Source: Thermomonas sp.
Lineage (GTDB): Bacteria; Pseudomonadota; Gammaproteobacteria; Xanthomonadales; Xanthomonadaceae
Assembly (NCBI GenBank): GCA_016720345.1
Contig: JADKKV010000001.1
Span: 361,433 to 425,432 of the forward strand
Length of the DNA: 64,000 nt
Direction of reading: 5' to 3'
Made by a program: the position numbers and the translations under genes. Of the stretch, positions 22,347 through 32,429 are shown piece after piece; positions within the stretch are counted from its first letter, which is position 1; each line of letters begins with the position of its first letter. The notes below the pieces were generated by a model that had not been told where the DNA came from, searched no databases, and worked only from the letters and a program-made list of their open reading frames with translations.

Positions 22347-23678
22347 TCAGGCGCGGGTGCCACGCGGGGCGTTGCGCTTGCCTGCGTAGGCCCCCTGCCC
22401 ACCGGCACGGTGCTGCTTCGGACCGGCATGGGTGGTGGGACGCGCCGCGGGACGCGCATGGCCGCGCGCTGCCGGACGGCCCGGCGGACGCTGGCCACCG
22501 CCACCGCCGTTCTTCGGGATCGGGGTGTCGAGGCGGATCGGCTTGCTCGGCGCGAAGCCCGGCACCACGTCCATCTCCAGGTCGACCTTCAGCAGGCGCT
22601 GGATCTGCCGCAGCAGGCCGCCCTCTTCCGGCGACACCAGCGACAGCGCCTCGCCCTGCGCGCCATTGCGGCCGGTGCGACCGATCCGGTGCACGTAGTC
22701 CTCGGCCACCATCGGCAGGTCGTGGTTGATCACCAGCGGCAGGTCGGGGATGTCGAGGCCACGCGCGGCGACGTCGGTCGCCACCAGGATCCGCGCCTTG
22801 CCCGACTTGAAGTCCTTCAGCGCCTTCTGGCGCGCGGCCTGGCTCTTGTTGCCGTGGATCGCGACCGCCGGCAGGCCGGCTTCTTCCAGCTGCTCGGCCA
22901 GGCGGTTGCAGCCATGCTTGGTCTTGCCGAACACCAGCACCTGGTCGGTGTGGCGCTGCGACAGGATCTGCACCAGCAGGTCGCGCTTGCGCGAGCCGTC
23001 GACCGGATGCGCGCGGTGGGCGATGGTGGCGACGATGGTGTTCTGCGCCGCCACCTGCACCTGCTGCGGATTGCGCATGAATTCCAGTGCAAGCGCCTTG
23101 ATCTGCGCCTCGAAGGTGGCCGAGAACAGCAGGGTCTGGCGCTCCTTCGGCAGGCGGTTGATGACGCGCTTGATCGCCGGCAGGAAGCCCATGTCCAGCA
23201 TGCGGTCGGCCTCGTCCAGGATCAGCACCTCGATCGCATCCAGCTTCACGCTGCCGCGGTCCAGGTGGTCGATCAGGCGGCCCGGGCAGGCCACCAGCAC
23301 GTCCACGCCGCGGCGCAGCTGCTCGATCTGCGGCTGCATGCCGACGCCACCGAACAGGGTGGTGACGTTGAGCTTCAGGTGGCGGCCGTAGGTCTTGAAG
23401 CTGTCGGCGACCTGCACCGCCAGCTCGCGGGTCGGCACCAGCACCAGCGCGCGCGGCTTGCGCGGGCCGGCCGGCGGGGTCAGCTTGGACAGCCGGTTGA
23501 GCACCGGCAGCGCGAACGCCGCGGTCTTGCCGGTGCCGGTCTGGGCGCCGCCGAGGACGTCGTGGCCGGCCAGGACCAGCGGGATCGCGTCGGCCTGGAT
23601 CGGCGTCGGCGTGGCGTAGTTGTTGTCGGCGAGCGCGCGCAGCAAGGCAGGCGCAAGGCCAAGGGCTTCAAAGGTCAT
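22347..23678 (-). CDS. rhlE: DEAD-box ATP-dependent RNA helicase RhlE-like
   Basis: A 443-residue DEAD-box helicase. ATG at 23676-23678 gives the Q-motif start MTFEALGLAPALLRAL. All core motifs are present: AQTGTGKT (45-52), PTRELA, DEAD in LILDEADRMLDMGF, SAT, and HRIGRTGR. The C-terminal tail is short, basic and Gly/Arg/His rich, likely for RNA binding. RhlE-type helicases act in ribosome assembly and RNA decay, often in the cold. The 390 bases upstream may hold a long leader, as is common for such genes, but I see no defined element. Confidence 0.92.
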   Translation of the reverse strand: MTFEALGLAPALLRALADNNYATPTPIQADAIPLVLAGHDVLGGAQTGTGKTAAFALPVLNRLSKLTPPAGPRKPRALVLVPTRELAVQVADSFKTYGRHLKLNVTTLFGGVGMQPQIEQLRRGVDVLVACPGRLIDHLDRGSVKLDAIEVLILDEADRMLDMGFLPAIKRVINRLPKERQTLLFSATFEAQIKALALEFMRNPQQVQVAAQNTIVATIAHRAHPVDGSRKRDLLVQILSQRHTDQVLVFGKTKHGCNRLAEQLEEAGLPAVAIHGNKSQAARQKALKDFKSGKARILVATDVAARGLDIPDLPLVINHDLPMVAEDYVHRIGRTGRNGAQGEALSLVSPEEGGLLRQIQRLLKVDLEMDVVPGFAPSKPIRLDTPIPKNGGGGGQRPPGRPAARGHARPAARPTTHAGPKQHRAGGQGAYAGKRNAPRGTRA

Positions 23679-24070
23679 TCGGGTAACTCCGATACTGGCC
23701 GCACGCATGGGCGTGGGCGAACCCGAGCGTTTCCCTGGAACCGCGCTGCGAGTCGACGATGGCACGACGCCGGTGATCCGGTGCCGTGTCTGCGCGACGA
23801 AAGGCGTGTGGAGGAAGCAGGCCGCGGAAGCGGCAGGCATGACCGGGAAAACGATCAGCCGTGCGCAGAACAGCCCGCATCATACCTGAAACGGCGGGCT
23901 TTTGCTGCATTGCACCAGACGCAGGCCCCGGGCAGGCGCCAGCAGCAGCCGGCAGAGCGCGTGGCGTGCGCCGCGACGTCCGCACGCACAGCCGCCGCCA
24001 CGACTTCCGGCAGGTTCCGGATGCCACCGATTTCGGGCATGGTGGCGCGTCGCTTTCGAAGGGGTCCCCG
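23679..24070. other. 392-base gap between rhlE and the M16 peptidase genes
   Basis: This gap must hold divergent promoters. The only structure I can support is a 7-bp hairpin, AGCCCGC (23872-23878) pairing with GCGGGCT (23894-23900) and followed by TTTGC, which could be a weak terminator or part of a leader. No convincing gene, repeat or clear -35/-10 pair was found. Confidence 0.5.
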
Positions 24071-25435
24071 ATGCGCCTGTTGTCCCTGGCCTGCGCGCTC
24101 GCGCTGGGCCTGAGTTCCGTCGCCGCGCCTGCGGCCCCGCCTGCGCCTGCAACCACGGTGGCGGGCAGCGAGGCGATCGTCAGCAAGACCCTGGCCAACG
24201 GCCTGAAGATCATCGTCTGGCCGGACCACGACATCCCCAACGCCAACTACTACACCTTCTACAAGGTCGGCAGCCGCAACGAATACCCCGGCATCACCGG
24301 GCTCGCGCACTACTTCGAGCACATGATGTTCAACGGCACCACCACCCGCGCCCCGGGCGAGTTCGACAGGCAGATGGAAGCCGCCGGCGGCAGCAACAAT
24401 GCCAGCACCAGCAACGACCTGACCATCTACACCGACTGGTTCCCGAGCAGCGCGCTGGAGACGATCTTCGACCTCGAAGGCGACCGCATGGCCAACCTGG
24501 CGTTCGATCCCAAGGTGGTGGAAAGCGAGCGCGGCGTGGTCTTCAGCGAGCGTCGCTCCAGCATCGACAACGACAACTTCGGCACCCTGATGGAGCAGAT
24601 GCAGGCGACCGCCTGGACCGCGCATCCCTACCAGTTCCCGACCATCGGCTGGCCCAGCGACATCGAGGGCTGGAAGATCGACGACCTGAAGAAATTCTTC
24701 AAGACCTACTACGCGCCGAACAACGCGGTGCTGGTGGTGGCGGGCGATGTCGATCCGGCGCAGGTGTTCGCGCTGGCCGACAAGTACCTGGCCACGCTGC
24801 CGAAGCAGCCCACGCCGACCCCGGTCACCACGGCCGAGCCGGAACAGCAGGGCGAACGCCGGCTGGTGGTCGAACGACCGGACGCGCAGTCGCCGATCGT
24901 CGCCTACGCCTTCCACAGCGGCATCGGCGCCGGCAGCACGGACTTCCCGGCGCTGGAGCTGCTGGCCACCATCCTGTCGCAGGGCGATTCCTCGCGCCTG
25001 CACCAGCGCCTGGTCGAGAAGGAACAGGCCGCCGTGCAGGCCGGCGCCTTCGCCGAGGGCGGCTTCGACCCAGGCCTGCTGTGGGTGTACGCGATGCTGC
25101 CGCCCGGCGGCGACATGGCGAAGGTGGAAATGCTGCTGGACGAGGAACTGGCGAAGCTCGCGCGCGACGGCGTGACTGCGGCCGAACTGGACAAGGCACG
25201 AAACCTGAAGGCGTCCGCGTTCTGGCGCGGCATGGCCACGATCAACGGCAAGGCGCGCGCGCTTGGCACCTACGAGGTGTTCAACGGCGACCATCGGAAA
25301 CTGTTCGACGCACCCGCCGCGTTCGATGCAGTCACCGCCGCCGACGTGCAGGCGCTGGCGAAGAAGATCCTGCGCGTGCAGAACCGCACCACCGGCCTGC
25401 TGAAGCCGGTTGCCGCCATGGAGGCCGCGAAATGA
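24071..25435 (+). CDS. M16 family zinc peptidase, catalytic subunit
   Basis: A 454-residue periplasmic pitrilysin-type (M16B) peptidase. A signal peptide covers residues 1-22 (MRLLSLACALALGLSSVAAP). The inverted zinc motif is intact as HYFEH at 80-84, within GLAHYFEHMMFNGT, and a downstream glutamate ligand lies in VESERGVVFSERRSS. The two-lobe M16 layout is complete, and R/Y-type substrate residues appear near the end. It probably degrades peptides in the envelope. The stop overlaps the start of a second M16 gene (ATGA); the pair would form the usual heterodimer of one active and one inactive subunit. Confidence 0.92.
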   Translation: MRLLSLACALALGLSSVAAPAAPPAPATTVAGSEAIVSKTLANGLKIIVWPDHDIPNANYYTFYKVGSRNEYPGITGLAHYFEHMMFNGTTTRAPGEFDRQMEAAGGSNNASTSNDLTIYTDWFPSSALETIFDLEGDRMANLAFDPKVVESERGVVFSERRSSIDNDNFGTLMEQMQATAWTAHPYQFPTIGWPSDIEGWKIDDLKKFFKTYYAPNNAVLVVAGDVDPAQVFALADKYLATLPKQPTPTPVTTAEPEQQGERRLVVERPDAQSPIVAYAFHSGIGAGSTDFPALELLATILSQGDSSRLHQRLVEKEQAAVQAGAFAEGGFDPGLLWVYAMLPPGGDMAKVEMLLDEELAKLARDGVTAAELDKARNLKASAFWRGMATINGKARALGTYEVFNGDHRKLFDAPAAFDAVTAADVQALAKKILRVQNRTTGLLKPVAAMEAAK

Positions 25436-26826
25436 GTGTCTTCCGAAAGGTTTGCATCGCAGTGGTCGCGATGTTCGCGATCGGTCCGGCGATCGCCACC
25501 GGGATCAGGCTCCCCGATTACCAGGCCATCACCCTCGACAACGGCGCCACCGTGCTGCTGATGCCGCGCAAAGACGTGCCGCTGGTCGCCGCCAACGTCG
25601 CCGTGCGCGGTGGCGCGCTGGCGGATGCCGCCGGCAAGGAAGGCACCGCCGACCTGCTTGGCGGGATGCTGTCGAAGGGCGCCGGCAACCGCGATGCACT
25701 GCAGTTCGCGCAGGCGCTCGATGGCGCCGGCGGCAGCCTCGGCTTCGGCAGCTCGCGCGAGGCAATCACCGCCAGCGCGCAGTTCCTGTCCAAGGACAGC
25801 GCGCTGATGCTGTCGCTGCTCGCGGACGCCTTGCTGCGGCCGAAGATGGAGCAGGCCGAGTTCGACAAGCTGCGCAAGCGCGCCATCGACGGCCTCGCCA
25901 ACGCCAAGGATTCCGACCCGCGCCAGCTGATCGGCACCTACGCGGGCGCGTGGCTGTTCCGCGGCCATCCCTACGGGCGCGCCACCGGCGGCGATGAAAC
26001 CAGCCTCGCCACCATCACCCTCGCCGACCTGCAGGCGTTCCGCCAGCAGCAGATGGGCGGCGACCGCCTGGTCATCGCCATCGCCGGCGACTTCGACGCC
26101 TCCGCGATGGCCGCGCAGGTCAAGCAGGCATTCGGTGGCTGGGGCAAGGCCGCCGGCACGCTGCCGCAGGTCGAGGCGAAGCCGCGCGAACTCGGCCGTC
26201 GGGTGCTGCTGGTCGACAAGCCCGGCGCCACCCAGACCTACTTCGCGCTGGCCAACATCGGCAGCCGCCACGGCGATCCGGCCGAGGCTGCACAGGACCT
26301 GGTGCACACCGCATTCGGCGGGCGCTTCACCTCGATGCTCAACACCGAGCTGCGGATCAAGTCCGGCCTGAGCTATGGCGCCAGCGCGCAGCTGCAACGG
26401 CCACGCCAGCCGGGTGCATCGCAGATCGGCAGCTTCACCAAGACCGAATCGACCAAGGCCGCGATCGACCTCGCCATCGCCACCCTCGACCGCCTGCACC
26501 GGGACGGGCTGGACGCCGCGACCATCGACTCCGCCAAGCGCTATGTCGCCGGCCAGTTCGCGCCGGGCCTGGAAACCGCGCCGCAACTGGCCGCCCGGCT
26601 GGTCGAGATGCAGCTGTACGGGGATTCGCGCGACGCGGTCGACGGCTACCTTGGCCGGATCGCCGCGGCCACCCCGGCGCAGGTCGCGGATGCGCGCGCG
26701 GTGTTCCCGGCCAGCGCGGACCTGGCCATCGTCGCCATCGGCGATGCCGCGAAGATCCGCGCCGCGCTGCAGGGCTATGGCCCGCTGACCGAAATGAAGC
26801 TGACCGATCCGCGCTTCTCGCCCTGA
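25432..26826 (+). CDS. M16 family peptidase-like protein, non-catalytic partner
   Basis: A 464-residue M16 protein with a signal peptide (MSVFRKVCIAVVAMFAIGPA, then IA). The zinc motif is lost: the position equivalent to HxxEH reads GTADLLGGMLSKGA. The C-terminal lobe keeps the substrate-binding features (FGGRFTSMLNTELRIKSGLS, YG), as expected for the inactive partner that helps bind substrate in M16B pairs. It is translationally coupled to the catalytic gene. Confidence 0.9.
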   Translation: MSVFRKVCIAVVAMFAIGPAIATGIRLPDYQAITLDNGATVLLMPRKDVPLVAANVAVRGGALADAAGKEGTADLLGGMLSKGAGNRDALQFAQALDGAGGSLGFGSSREAITASAQFLSKDSALMLSLLADALLRPKMEQAEFDKLRKRAIDGLANAKDSDPRQLIGTYAGAWLFRGHPYGRATGGDETSLATITLADLQAFRQQQMGGDRLVIAIAGDFDASAMAAQVKQAFGGWGKAAGTLPQVEAKPRELGRRVLLVDKPGATQTYFALANIGSRHGDPAEAAQDLVHTAFGGRFTSMLNTELRIKSGLSYGASAQLQRPRQPGASQIGSFTKTESTKAAIDLAIATLDRLHRDGLDAATIDSAKRYVAGQFAPGLETAPQLAARLVEMQLYGDSRDAVDGYLGRIAAATPAQVADARAVFPASADLAIVAIGDAAKIRAALQGYGPLTEMKLTDPRFSP

Positions 26827-26898
26827 CCATTGCTGCAGTCATCGCCGCGGTTGCCGCGATGACCCGCAGGACACCCACTCCCGAACCTGGAGCCTCAC

Positions 26899-28995
26899 GT
26901 GAAAACCCCGAAGATCCTGCTGTTGTCGCTCGCCATCGCCGCCAGCCTGGCCGCCTGCCAGAAGCCGGCGGAACCCGCCGCCACGGCCAGCGCGGCCGCC
27001 CCGGCCGCGCCGGCGGCGTACACCCTGGATGAATCCAAGCTGCCGCCGTTCAACAGCTTCACCCTCGCCGACCTCGACCCGGGCAAGAACGCCTGCGTGG
27101 ACTTCGCCGGGCACGTCAACGGCAAGTGGCTCGCCGCCAACCCGATCCCGGGCGACCGCAGCAGCTGGGGCGCGTTCGAGATGCTGGCCGAGCGTTCGCT
27201 GGCGGTGCAGCGCCAGCTCGCCGAGCAGGCCGCGGCCAAGGCCGATGGCGCCGGCGTCGACAAGATCGTCGGCGACTTCTGGGCCACCGGCATGGACGAG
27301 GCGAAGATCAACGCGCAGGGCCTGCAGCCGCTTGCCGCCGAACTGGCGACGATCGACGCCCTCGCCGACGGCCCCGCCGTCGCCGAATTCCTGCGCGCCT
27401 CCGCCGTAGAGGGCAATGGCTACCTGATCGGGATCGGGGCGATGCCGGACTTCAAGGACTCCAGCATCAACATCGCCGCCGCCGGCCAGGGTGGCCTGGG
27501 CCTGCCGGACGTGCCGTATTACGACAAGCCCGAGTACCAGAAGATCCGCGACGCCTACGTGGCCTACATCAGCAGGATGCTTGAGCTGTCCGGCATCCCG
27601 GCCGCCGATGCGGCGGCGCAGGCGAAGGACGTACTGGCGTTCGAGACCCGGCTGGCCAAGGTCAGCAAGTCGCGCGAGGCGCTCTCGCGCGATGTCGGCC
27701 TGTACTACAACCCGATCAGCCCGGCCGAGGCCGACAAGCTGTCCCCGAACTTCCCCTTCACCAAGCTGTTCGAGTCGCAGGGCGTCGCGGTGCCGGCGAT
27801 GTTCTCGCTGTCGGTGCCGGCCTACCACGCGGAGGTCAGCAAGATGCTGGCCGACGTGCCGGTCGCCCAGTGGCAGGGCTACCTGCGCTTCCACCTGATC
27901 GACGGCGCCGCGCCCTACCTGTCCGACGATTTCGTGCAGGCCCACTTCGAGTTCTACGGCAAGACCCTGGGCGGCCAGAAGGAGCTGCGCGAACGCGGCA
28001 AGCGCGTGCTCGGCACCATCGATGGCCAGGTCGGCGAGGCGCTCGGCCAGATGTACGTGGAGGTGGCGTTCCCGGCCGAGTCCAAGGCCAAGATGCAGGC
28101 GCTGATCAAGAACCTCGGCGAGGCGCTGAAGCTTCGCATCGAGAACCTGGCCTGGATGGGCGCGGACACCAAGAAGAAGGCACTGGAGAAGTGGGCCTCG
28201 TTCGAACCGCGCGTCGGCTACCCGGACAAGTGGCGCGAGTGGACCGGCCTGACCACGGACCGCGACAGCTACATCGGCAACGTGATGATGGCGCGCAAGT
28301 TCAACTACCAGTGGGACATCGGCAAGATCGGCAAGCCGGTGGACAAGACCGAATGGGGCATGCGCCCGCAGACGGTCAACGCGCAGTACAACCCGCTGGC
28401 CAACCAGATCACCTTCCCGGCCGCGATCCTGCAACCGCCGTTCTTCGACCCGAAGGCGGACGACGCGCTGAACTATGGCGGCATCGTCGCGGTGATCGGC
28501 CACGAGATGACCCACGGCTACGACGACCAGGGCAGCCGCTTCGGCCCGACCGGCAAGTTCGAGAACTGGTGGACCCCGGCCGACGCCGAGGGCTTCAAGG
28601 CCCGCACCGGCAAGCTGGTCGCGCAGTTCGACGGCTACAAGGCGGCCAACGGCAAGAACCTCAACGGCAACCACACCCTGGGCGAGAACATCGCCGACCT
28701 CGGCGGCCTCGCCACCGCCTACGACGCGATGGTCAAGGCCAGCGCCGGCCAGCCGGATCCGAAGATCGACGGCCTCACCCGCGACCAGCGCTTCTTCTAC
28801 AGCTGGGCCACCGTGTGGCGCCGCAACTTCACCCCGGAGGAACTGGAGCAGCGCCTGCAGACCGACGAGCACGCGCTTGCCGAGTTCCGCGCGATCGGCG
28901 CGCCGTCCAACATGCCGGCGTTCGCCACCGCGTTCGGCTGCAAGGCCGGCGACCCGATGCTGCGCGATGGCGACAGGCAGGTCGTGATCTGGTGA
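26899..28995 (+). CDS. M13 family (neprilysin-like) metallopeptidase, lipoprotein
   Basis: A 698-residue zinc endopeptidase of the PepO/neprilysin family. GTG start at 26899 follows CTGGAGCC. A lipobox LAAC puts the lipidated cysteine at residue 20, so the enzyme is membrane anchored in the periplasm. HEMTH at 535-539 is the HExxH motif, followed by [17 protein letters not shown] near 596 carries the third ligand. Close relatives are common in Xanthomonads. It lies 72 bases after the M16 pair and is followed by a strong terminator, so the three peptidase genes may form one unit. Confidence 0.93.
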   Translation: MKTPKILLLSLAIAASLAACQKPAEPAATASAAAPAAPAAYTLDESKLPPFNSFTLADLDPGKNACVDFAGHVNGKWLAANPIPGDRSSWGAFEMLAERSLAVQRQLAEQAAAKADGAGVDKIVGDFWATGMDEAKINAQGLQPLAAELATIDALADGPAVAEFLRASAVEGNGYLIGIGAMPDFKDSSINIAAAGQGGLGLPDVPYYDKPEYQKIRDAYVAYISRMLELSGIPAADAAAQAKDVLAFETRLAKVSKSREALSRDVGLYYNPISPAEADKLSPNFPFTKLFESQGVAVPAMFSLSVPAYHAEVSKMLADVPVAQWQGYLRFHLIDGAAPYLSDDFVQAHFEFYGKTLGGQKELRERGKRVLGTIDGQVGEALGQMYVEVAFPAESKAKMQALIKNLGEALKLRIENLAWMGADTKKKALEKWASFEPRVGYPDKWREWTGLTTDRDSYIGNVMMARKFNYQWDIGKIGKPVDKTEWGMRPQTVNAQYNPLANQITFPAAILQPPFFDPKADDALNYGGIVAVIGHEMTHGYDDQGSRFGPTGKFENWWTPADAEGFKARTGKLVAQFDGYKAANGKNLNGNHTLGENIADLGGLATAYDAMVKASAGQPDPKIDGLTRDQRFFYSWATVWRRNFTPEELEQRLQTDEHALAEFRAIGAPSNMPAFATAFGCKAGDPMLRDGDRQVVIW

Positions 28996-29040
28996 TCCCC
29001 GCCTGACGTTGCCGCGGCCCCGCTGCGGTTCGCCAGCTCG

Positions 29041-29072
29041 AAGGCCCGGCACGTCCGGGCCTTCTTCTTTTC
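29041..29072 (+). terminator. Rho-independent terminator after the M13 peptidase gene
   Basis: A 9-bp stem AAGGCCCGG/CCGGGCCTT with a CACGT loop is followed by CTTCTTTT. Confidence 0.88.
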
Positions 29073-29096
29073 CGGCGGCCGGGTGCGGGTTCTTCA

Positions 29097-29125
29097 TTGC
29101 CCGCCACCCCGCCCGGCGCGACAAT
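29097..29125 (+). promoter_or_regulatory. Sigma-70-type promoter of dxs
   Basis: TTGCCC at 29097-29102 and GACAAT at 29120-29125 are exactly 17 bases apart. Only six bases separate the -10 box from the dxs ATG, so transcription would start at or next to the initiation codon. Confidence 0.65.
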
Positions 29126-29131
29126 AGGCCG

Positions 29132-31039
29132 ATGACCGACCCCACCCGCTACCCCCTGCTGTCGAAGGTCGACAGCCCGGCCGACCTGCGCCAGCTGCCC
29201 GAATCCGGGCTGCGCGCGGTGGCCGACGAGCTGCGCGCCTACCTGATCGAATCGGTCGGAAAATCCGGTGGCCATTTCGGCGCCGGCCTCGGCGTGGTCG
29301 AGCTGACCACGGTGCTGCATTACATGTACGACACCCCGGATGACCGCATCGTCTGGGATGTCGGCCACCAGTGCTACCCGCACAAGATCCTCACCGGACG
29401 CCGCGACCGCATCCACACGGTCAAGCAGAAGGACGGCGTGGCGCCGTTCCCGAAGCGCGAGGAAAGCGAATTCGACACCTTCGGCGTCGGCCATTCCTCG
29501 ACCTCGATCTCGGCCGCGCTCGGCATGGCGATCGCCAATGCCCGCGCCGGAAACCCGCGCAAGGTGGTGGCGGTGATCGGCGACGGCGCGATGACCGCCG
29601 GCATGGCCTACGAGGCCCTGAACCACGCCGGCGGCATGGACCCCGAACCGGACCTGCTGGTGATCCTCAACGACAACCGGATGTCGATCAGCGAAGCGGT
29701 GGGCGGCCTCACCCAGATGCTCGGGCGCATGACCGGCAGCAAGACCCTGAACGCGCTGCGCGAAGGCGGCAAGAAGCTGCTCGGCGACAAGAACAGCCCG
29801 CCGGCGCGCTTCGTCAAGCGCTGGGAGGAGCACTGGAAGGGCATGTTCGTGCCCTCCACCCTGTTCGAGGAAATGGGCTTCCACTACACCGGCCCGATCG
29901 ACGGCCACGACGTCGACGCCCTGCTCGGCGTGCTGAAGACCCTGAAGACGCTGAAGGGCCCGCAGCTGCTGCACGTGATCACCACCAAGGGCAAGGGCTA
30001 CGAACTGGCCGAAGGCGACCAGATCGGCTACCACGCGGTGTCGCCGTTCGATCCGCAGACCGGCGTGGTCGCCAAGGCCGGTGCGTCGAAGCCGACCTAC
30101 ACCGACGTGTTCGGCGACTGGCTGTGCGACATGGCCGCCGTCGACGAGCAGCTGCTCGCGATCACCCCGGCGATGCGCGAAGGCTCCGGCCTGGTGCGTT
30201 TCAGCAAGGAATTCCCGCAGCGCTACTTCGATGTCGCCATCGCCGAGCAGCATGCGCTCACCCTTGCCGCCGGCATGGCCTGCGAAGGCGCCAAACCGGT
30301 AGTCGCGATCTATTCGACCTTCCTGCAGCGCGGCTACGACCAGCTGGTGCACGACGTCGCGATCCAGGACCTCGACGTGCTGCTGGCGATCGACCGCGGC
30401 GGCGTGGTCGGGCCGGATGGCGCCACCCACGCCGGCAACCTGGACCTCAGCTTCCTGCGCTGCGTGCCGAACATGGTGGTGATGGCCCCGGCCGACGAAA
30501 ACGAATGCCGGCAACTGCTGACCACCGGATACAGGCACACGGGCCCGGCGGCGGTGCGTTACCCGCGCGGCACCGGCCCCGGCGTGGCGATCCAGCCATC
30601 GCTGGACGCGCTGCCGATCGGCAAGGCGGACCTGCGCCGCAACGGCTCGCGCATCGCCCTGCTCGCGTTCGGCGCCATCGTGCCGGCGGCGCAACAGGTC
30701 GGCGAAGCGCTGGACCTCACCGTGGTCAACATGCGTTTCGTGAAGCCGCTGGATCGCACCCTGTTGCTCGAGCTGGCGAAGACCCACGACGGCTTCGCCA
30801 CCCTCGAGGACAACGTGGTGGCGGGTGGCGCCGGCAGCGGCGTGGCCGAGTTGCTGGCGGCGGAAGGCATCAGCATGCCGATCCTGCACCTGGGCCTGCC
30901 GGATGCGTTCCAGCACCACGCCAGCCGCGAGGACCTGCTGGCCGAAGCCGGGCTGGACGCCGCCGGCATCCGCGCGGCGGTACTCAAGCGTTGGCCCGGA
31001 CTGGCCGGGTCTTTCCGCCCACAAGCCGCGACGGCCTGA
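29132..31039 (+). CDS. dxs: 1-deoxy-D-xylulose-5-phosphate synthase
   Basis: A 635-residue thiamine-diphosphate enzyme that joins pyruvate and glyceraldehyde 3-phosphate in the first step of the MEP isoprenoid pathway. [18 protein letters not shown] and [10 protein letters not shown] form the cofactor site; [15 protein letters not shown] near residue 365 holds the catalytic glutamate; the C-terminal domain has [18 protein letters not shown]. Length is normal. ATG at 29132 is the only plausible start; no ribosome-binding sequence precedes it, in line with the close -10 box. The gene is followed by a dispersed inverted repeat. Confidence 0.96.
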   Translation: MTDPTRYPLLSKVDSPADLRQLPESGLRAVADELRAYLIESVGKSGGHFGAGLGVVELTTVLHYMYDTPDDRIVWDVGHQCYPHKILTGRRDRIHTVKQKDGVAPFPKREESEFDTFGVGHSSTSISAALGMAIANARAGNPRKVVAVIGDGAMTAGMAYEALNHAGGMDPEPDLLVILNDNRMSISEAVGGLTQMLGRMTGSKTLNALREGGKKLLGDKNSPPARFVKRWEEHWKGMFVPSTLFEEMGFHYTGPIDGHDVDALLGVLKTLKTLKGPQLLHVITTKGKGYELAEGDQIGYHAVSPFDPQTGVVAKAGASKPTYTDVFGDWLCDMAAVDEQLLAITPAMREGSGLVRFSKEFPQRYFDVAIAEQHALTLAAGMACEGAKPVVAIYSTFLQRGYDQLVHDVAIQDLDVLLAIDRGGVVGPDGATHAGNLDLSFLRCVPNMVVMAPADENECRQLLTTGYRHTGPAAVRYPRGTGPGVAIQPSLDALPIGKADLRRNGSRIALLAFGAIVPAAQQVGEALDLTVVNMRFVKPLDRTLLLELAKTHDGFATLEDNVVAGGAGSGVAELLAAEGISMPILHLGLPDAFQHHASREDLLAEAGLDAAGIRAAVLKRWPGLAGSFRPQAATA

Positions 31040-31053
31040 AATCCCTTGCAGGA

Positions 31054-31108
31054 GCGGCGCAAGCCGCGACCTGGCTGCGTCCGGACGCATGGTCGCGGCT
31101 GACGCCGC
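31054..31108. repeat. Xanthomonad-type inverted repeat after dxs
   Basis: GCGGCGCAAGCCGCGACC (31054-31071) and its exact inverted copy GGTCGCGGCTGACGCCGC (31091-31108) form an 18-base perfect inverted repeat with a 19-base loop. The lead-in TGCAGGAGCGGC is the familiar 'TGTAGGAGCGGC' dispersed repeat of Xanthomonads. A smaller related palindrome, GCGGCGTCAGCGCCGC, lies at 32206-32221 upstream of the TraB/GumN gene. Confidence 0.8.
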
Positions 31109-31127
31109 ACCTGCAGCAGCCGCCGGC

Positions 31128-32186
31128 TCATTCGTCCGGCGCCAGCACCGTGTAGCCCTTGGCCTTGAACCTGGCCAGGAAGCCGTTGGCACCGAGCAGG
31201 TCCTTCATGTCGAGGGTGGCGAAGGTCACCTGGTTCTTGTCGAGCGCAGCCTCGGCGGCGGCCAGCCACTTGGTCCGCACCTTCTGGCCGGCATCGCCGA
31301 AGCCGAGCCGCTTGCCGATCCCGGCCTCGGTGATCGCGCTGCTGCACGCTTCCCACTGGTAGGGCGACGGCAACGACTGCAGCGCGGCCATGTCGCCGGT
31401 GGCCCACGCGTTCGCGCGCGCGCGCATGGCGTCGAGATCGGTTTCGATGCGGGTCATCGTGTTGTCGAAGCAGGCGAGGTCGTCGAGCGTGGTCTTCGAC
31501 CATTCCTTCAGCAACGGCTTCGGGTCCTTGACCACGATCTCCTCCTTCACCACCGTCACGTTCGGGTGGTGGGTCTCGATCGCCTTGTTGATCACCGGCC
31601 AGACCGACTTGGAATTATCGAGGCCGGATTTCTTCATCGCCTGCTTGTACAGCTCCTGCGCGGCGAACAACGGGCGCCACTTCTCGATGCCGCCGTCGTT
31701 GCCGATGTAGCGCGCCTTCAGCGCCCTCCAGCGCGCGTAGGACTGCGGCGAGACAACCTGCTGCAGGGTCTTGCCATCCGGGTTCTTGCGCGCGCCGAGC
31801 ATCGACGGCAGCAGCAACAGGCTCTTGAAGAATCCGGTGTCCACCTTGAAGGCCACGTACGGCGCGCGGATCACCTCCTGTGCATTGGCGATCACGTCCT
31901 CGACCTGCTTCGACTGCCACTGCATGCCGGCCGGGAGCGGATTGAGCGTGCCCAGGATCCACAGGTCGTGGTTGCCCTTGCGCACCAGCCACAGGCCCGG
32001 GCCCGGCTGCTCGCCGGTCACCACCACCGTGGCTTCGGTGCGGATGCCGTCGCCAGGCAACGCCTGCGGCTTGGCGATCGGCGCAGCCGGAACCTCCGGC
32101 TGCGGGTCCACTTGCTGCGCGCGCAGCGGCAGCGGCAACGCCACCATCACACCCACCACCGCCACCGCGAGCATCGCCAAGCGCAT
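31128..32186 (-). CDS. TraB/GumN family periplasmic protein
   Basis: A 352-residue protein with a signal peptide (MRLAMLAVAVVGVMVALPLP, cleaved after LRAQ). The TraB/GumN family (PF01963) core is visible: LWLVRKGNHDLWILGTLNPL near residue 65 is the family's first GxH/LW motif region. The family is proposed to have metalloprotease-like features but its activity is not settled. Despite the GumN name there are no xanthan genes nearby, so no exopolysaccharide role is implied. It is convergent with dxs. Confidence 0.82.
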   Translation of the reverse strand: MRLAMLAVAVVGVMVALPLPLRAQQVDPQPEVPAAPIAKPQALPGDGIRTEATVVVTGEQPGPGLWLVRKGNHDLWILGTLNPLPAGMQWQSKQVEDVIANAQEVIRAPYVAFKVDTGFFKSLLLLPSMLGARKNPDGKTLQQVVSPQSYARWRALKARYIGNDGGIEKWRPLFAAQELYKQAMKKSGLDNSKSVWPVINKAIETHHPNVTVVKEEIVVKDPKPLLKEWSKTTLDDLACFDNTMTRIETDLDAMRARANAWATGDMAALQSLPSPYQWEACSSAITEAGIGKRLGFGDAGQKVRTKWLAAAEAALDKNQVTFATLDMKDLLGANGFLARFKAKGYTVLAPDE

Positions 32187-32280
32187 CCTGCACGTCCTTG
32201 CTGAAGCGGCGTCAGCGCCGCGACGCAGTGTGACCGGGCGCACACCGGGAAGTTCAACCGCGCACTGAACGCGCATAGCA

Positions 32281-32304
32281 GAACGCCCGGCAAGCCGGGC
32301 GTTC
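32281..32304 (-). terminator. Hairpin terminator after tRNA-Pro
   Basis: Perfect stem GAACGCCCGG/CCGGGCGTTC around a short loop lies 14 bases downstream of the tRNA 3' end, followed on the minus strand by TGCT. Confidence 0.7.
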
Positions 32305-32317
32305 GAGACTTCGCGAT

Positions 32318-32394
32318 TGGTCGGGACGGCCGGATTTGAACCGACGACCCTCTGCCCCCCAGGCAGATGCGCTACCAGGCTGCGCTACGCCCCG
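32318..32394 (-). tRNA. tRNA-Pro (anticodon GGG)
   Basis: A 77-base tRNA with encoded CCA. The acceptor stem pairs CGGGGCG with CGTCCCG (one G-U), discriminator A. The anticodon arm TCTGC-CTGGGGG-GCAGA gives GGG. The T arm contains GGTTCAAATCC. A TACAAT box (complement 32409-32414) lies 14 bases upstream as a likely -10, but no good -35 is seen, and it falls just outside the merR stop. Confidence 0.96.
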
Positions 32395-32429
32395 ATGTCG
32401 CGAACGTCATTGTAACCGCTCGGCGCGCT

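Noticed and set aside
31128..32186. Part of a xanthan (gum) cluster
   Set aside because: Only the GumN-family name suggests it; no other gum genes are present.
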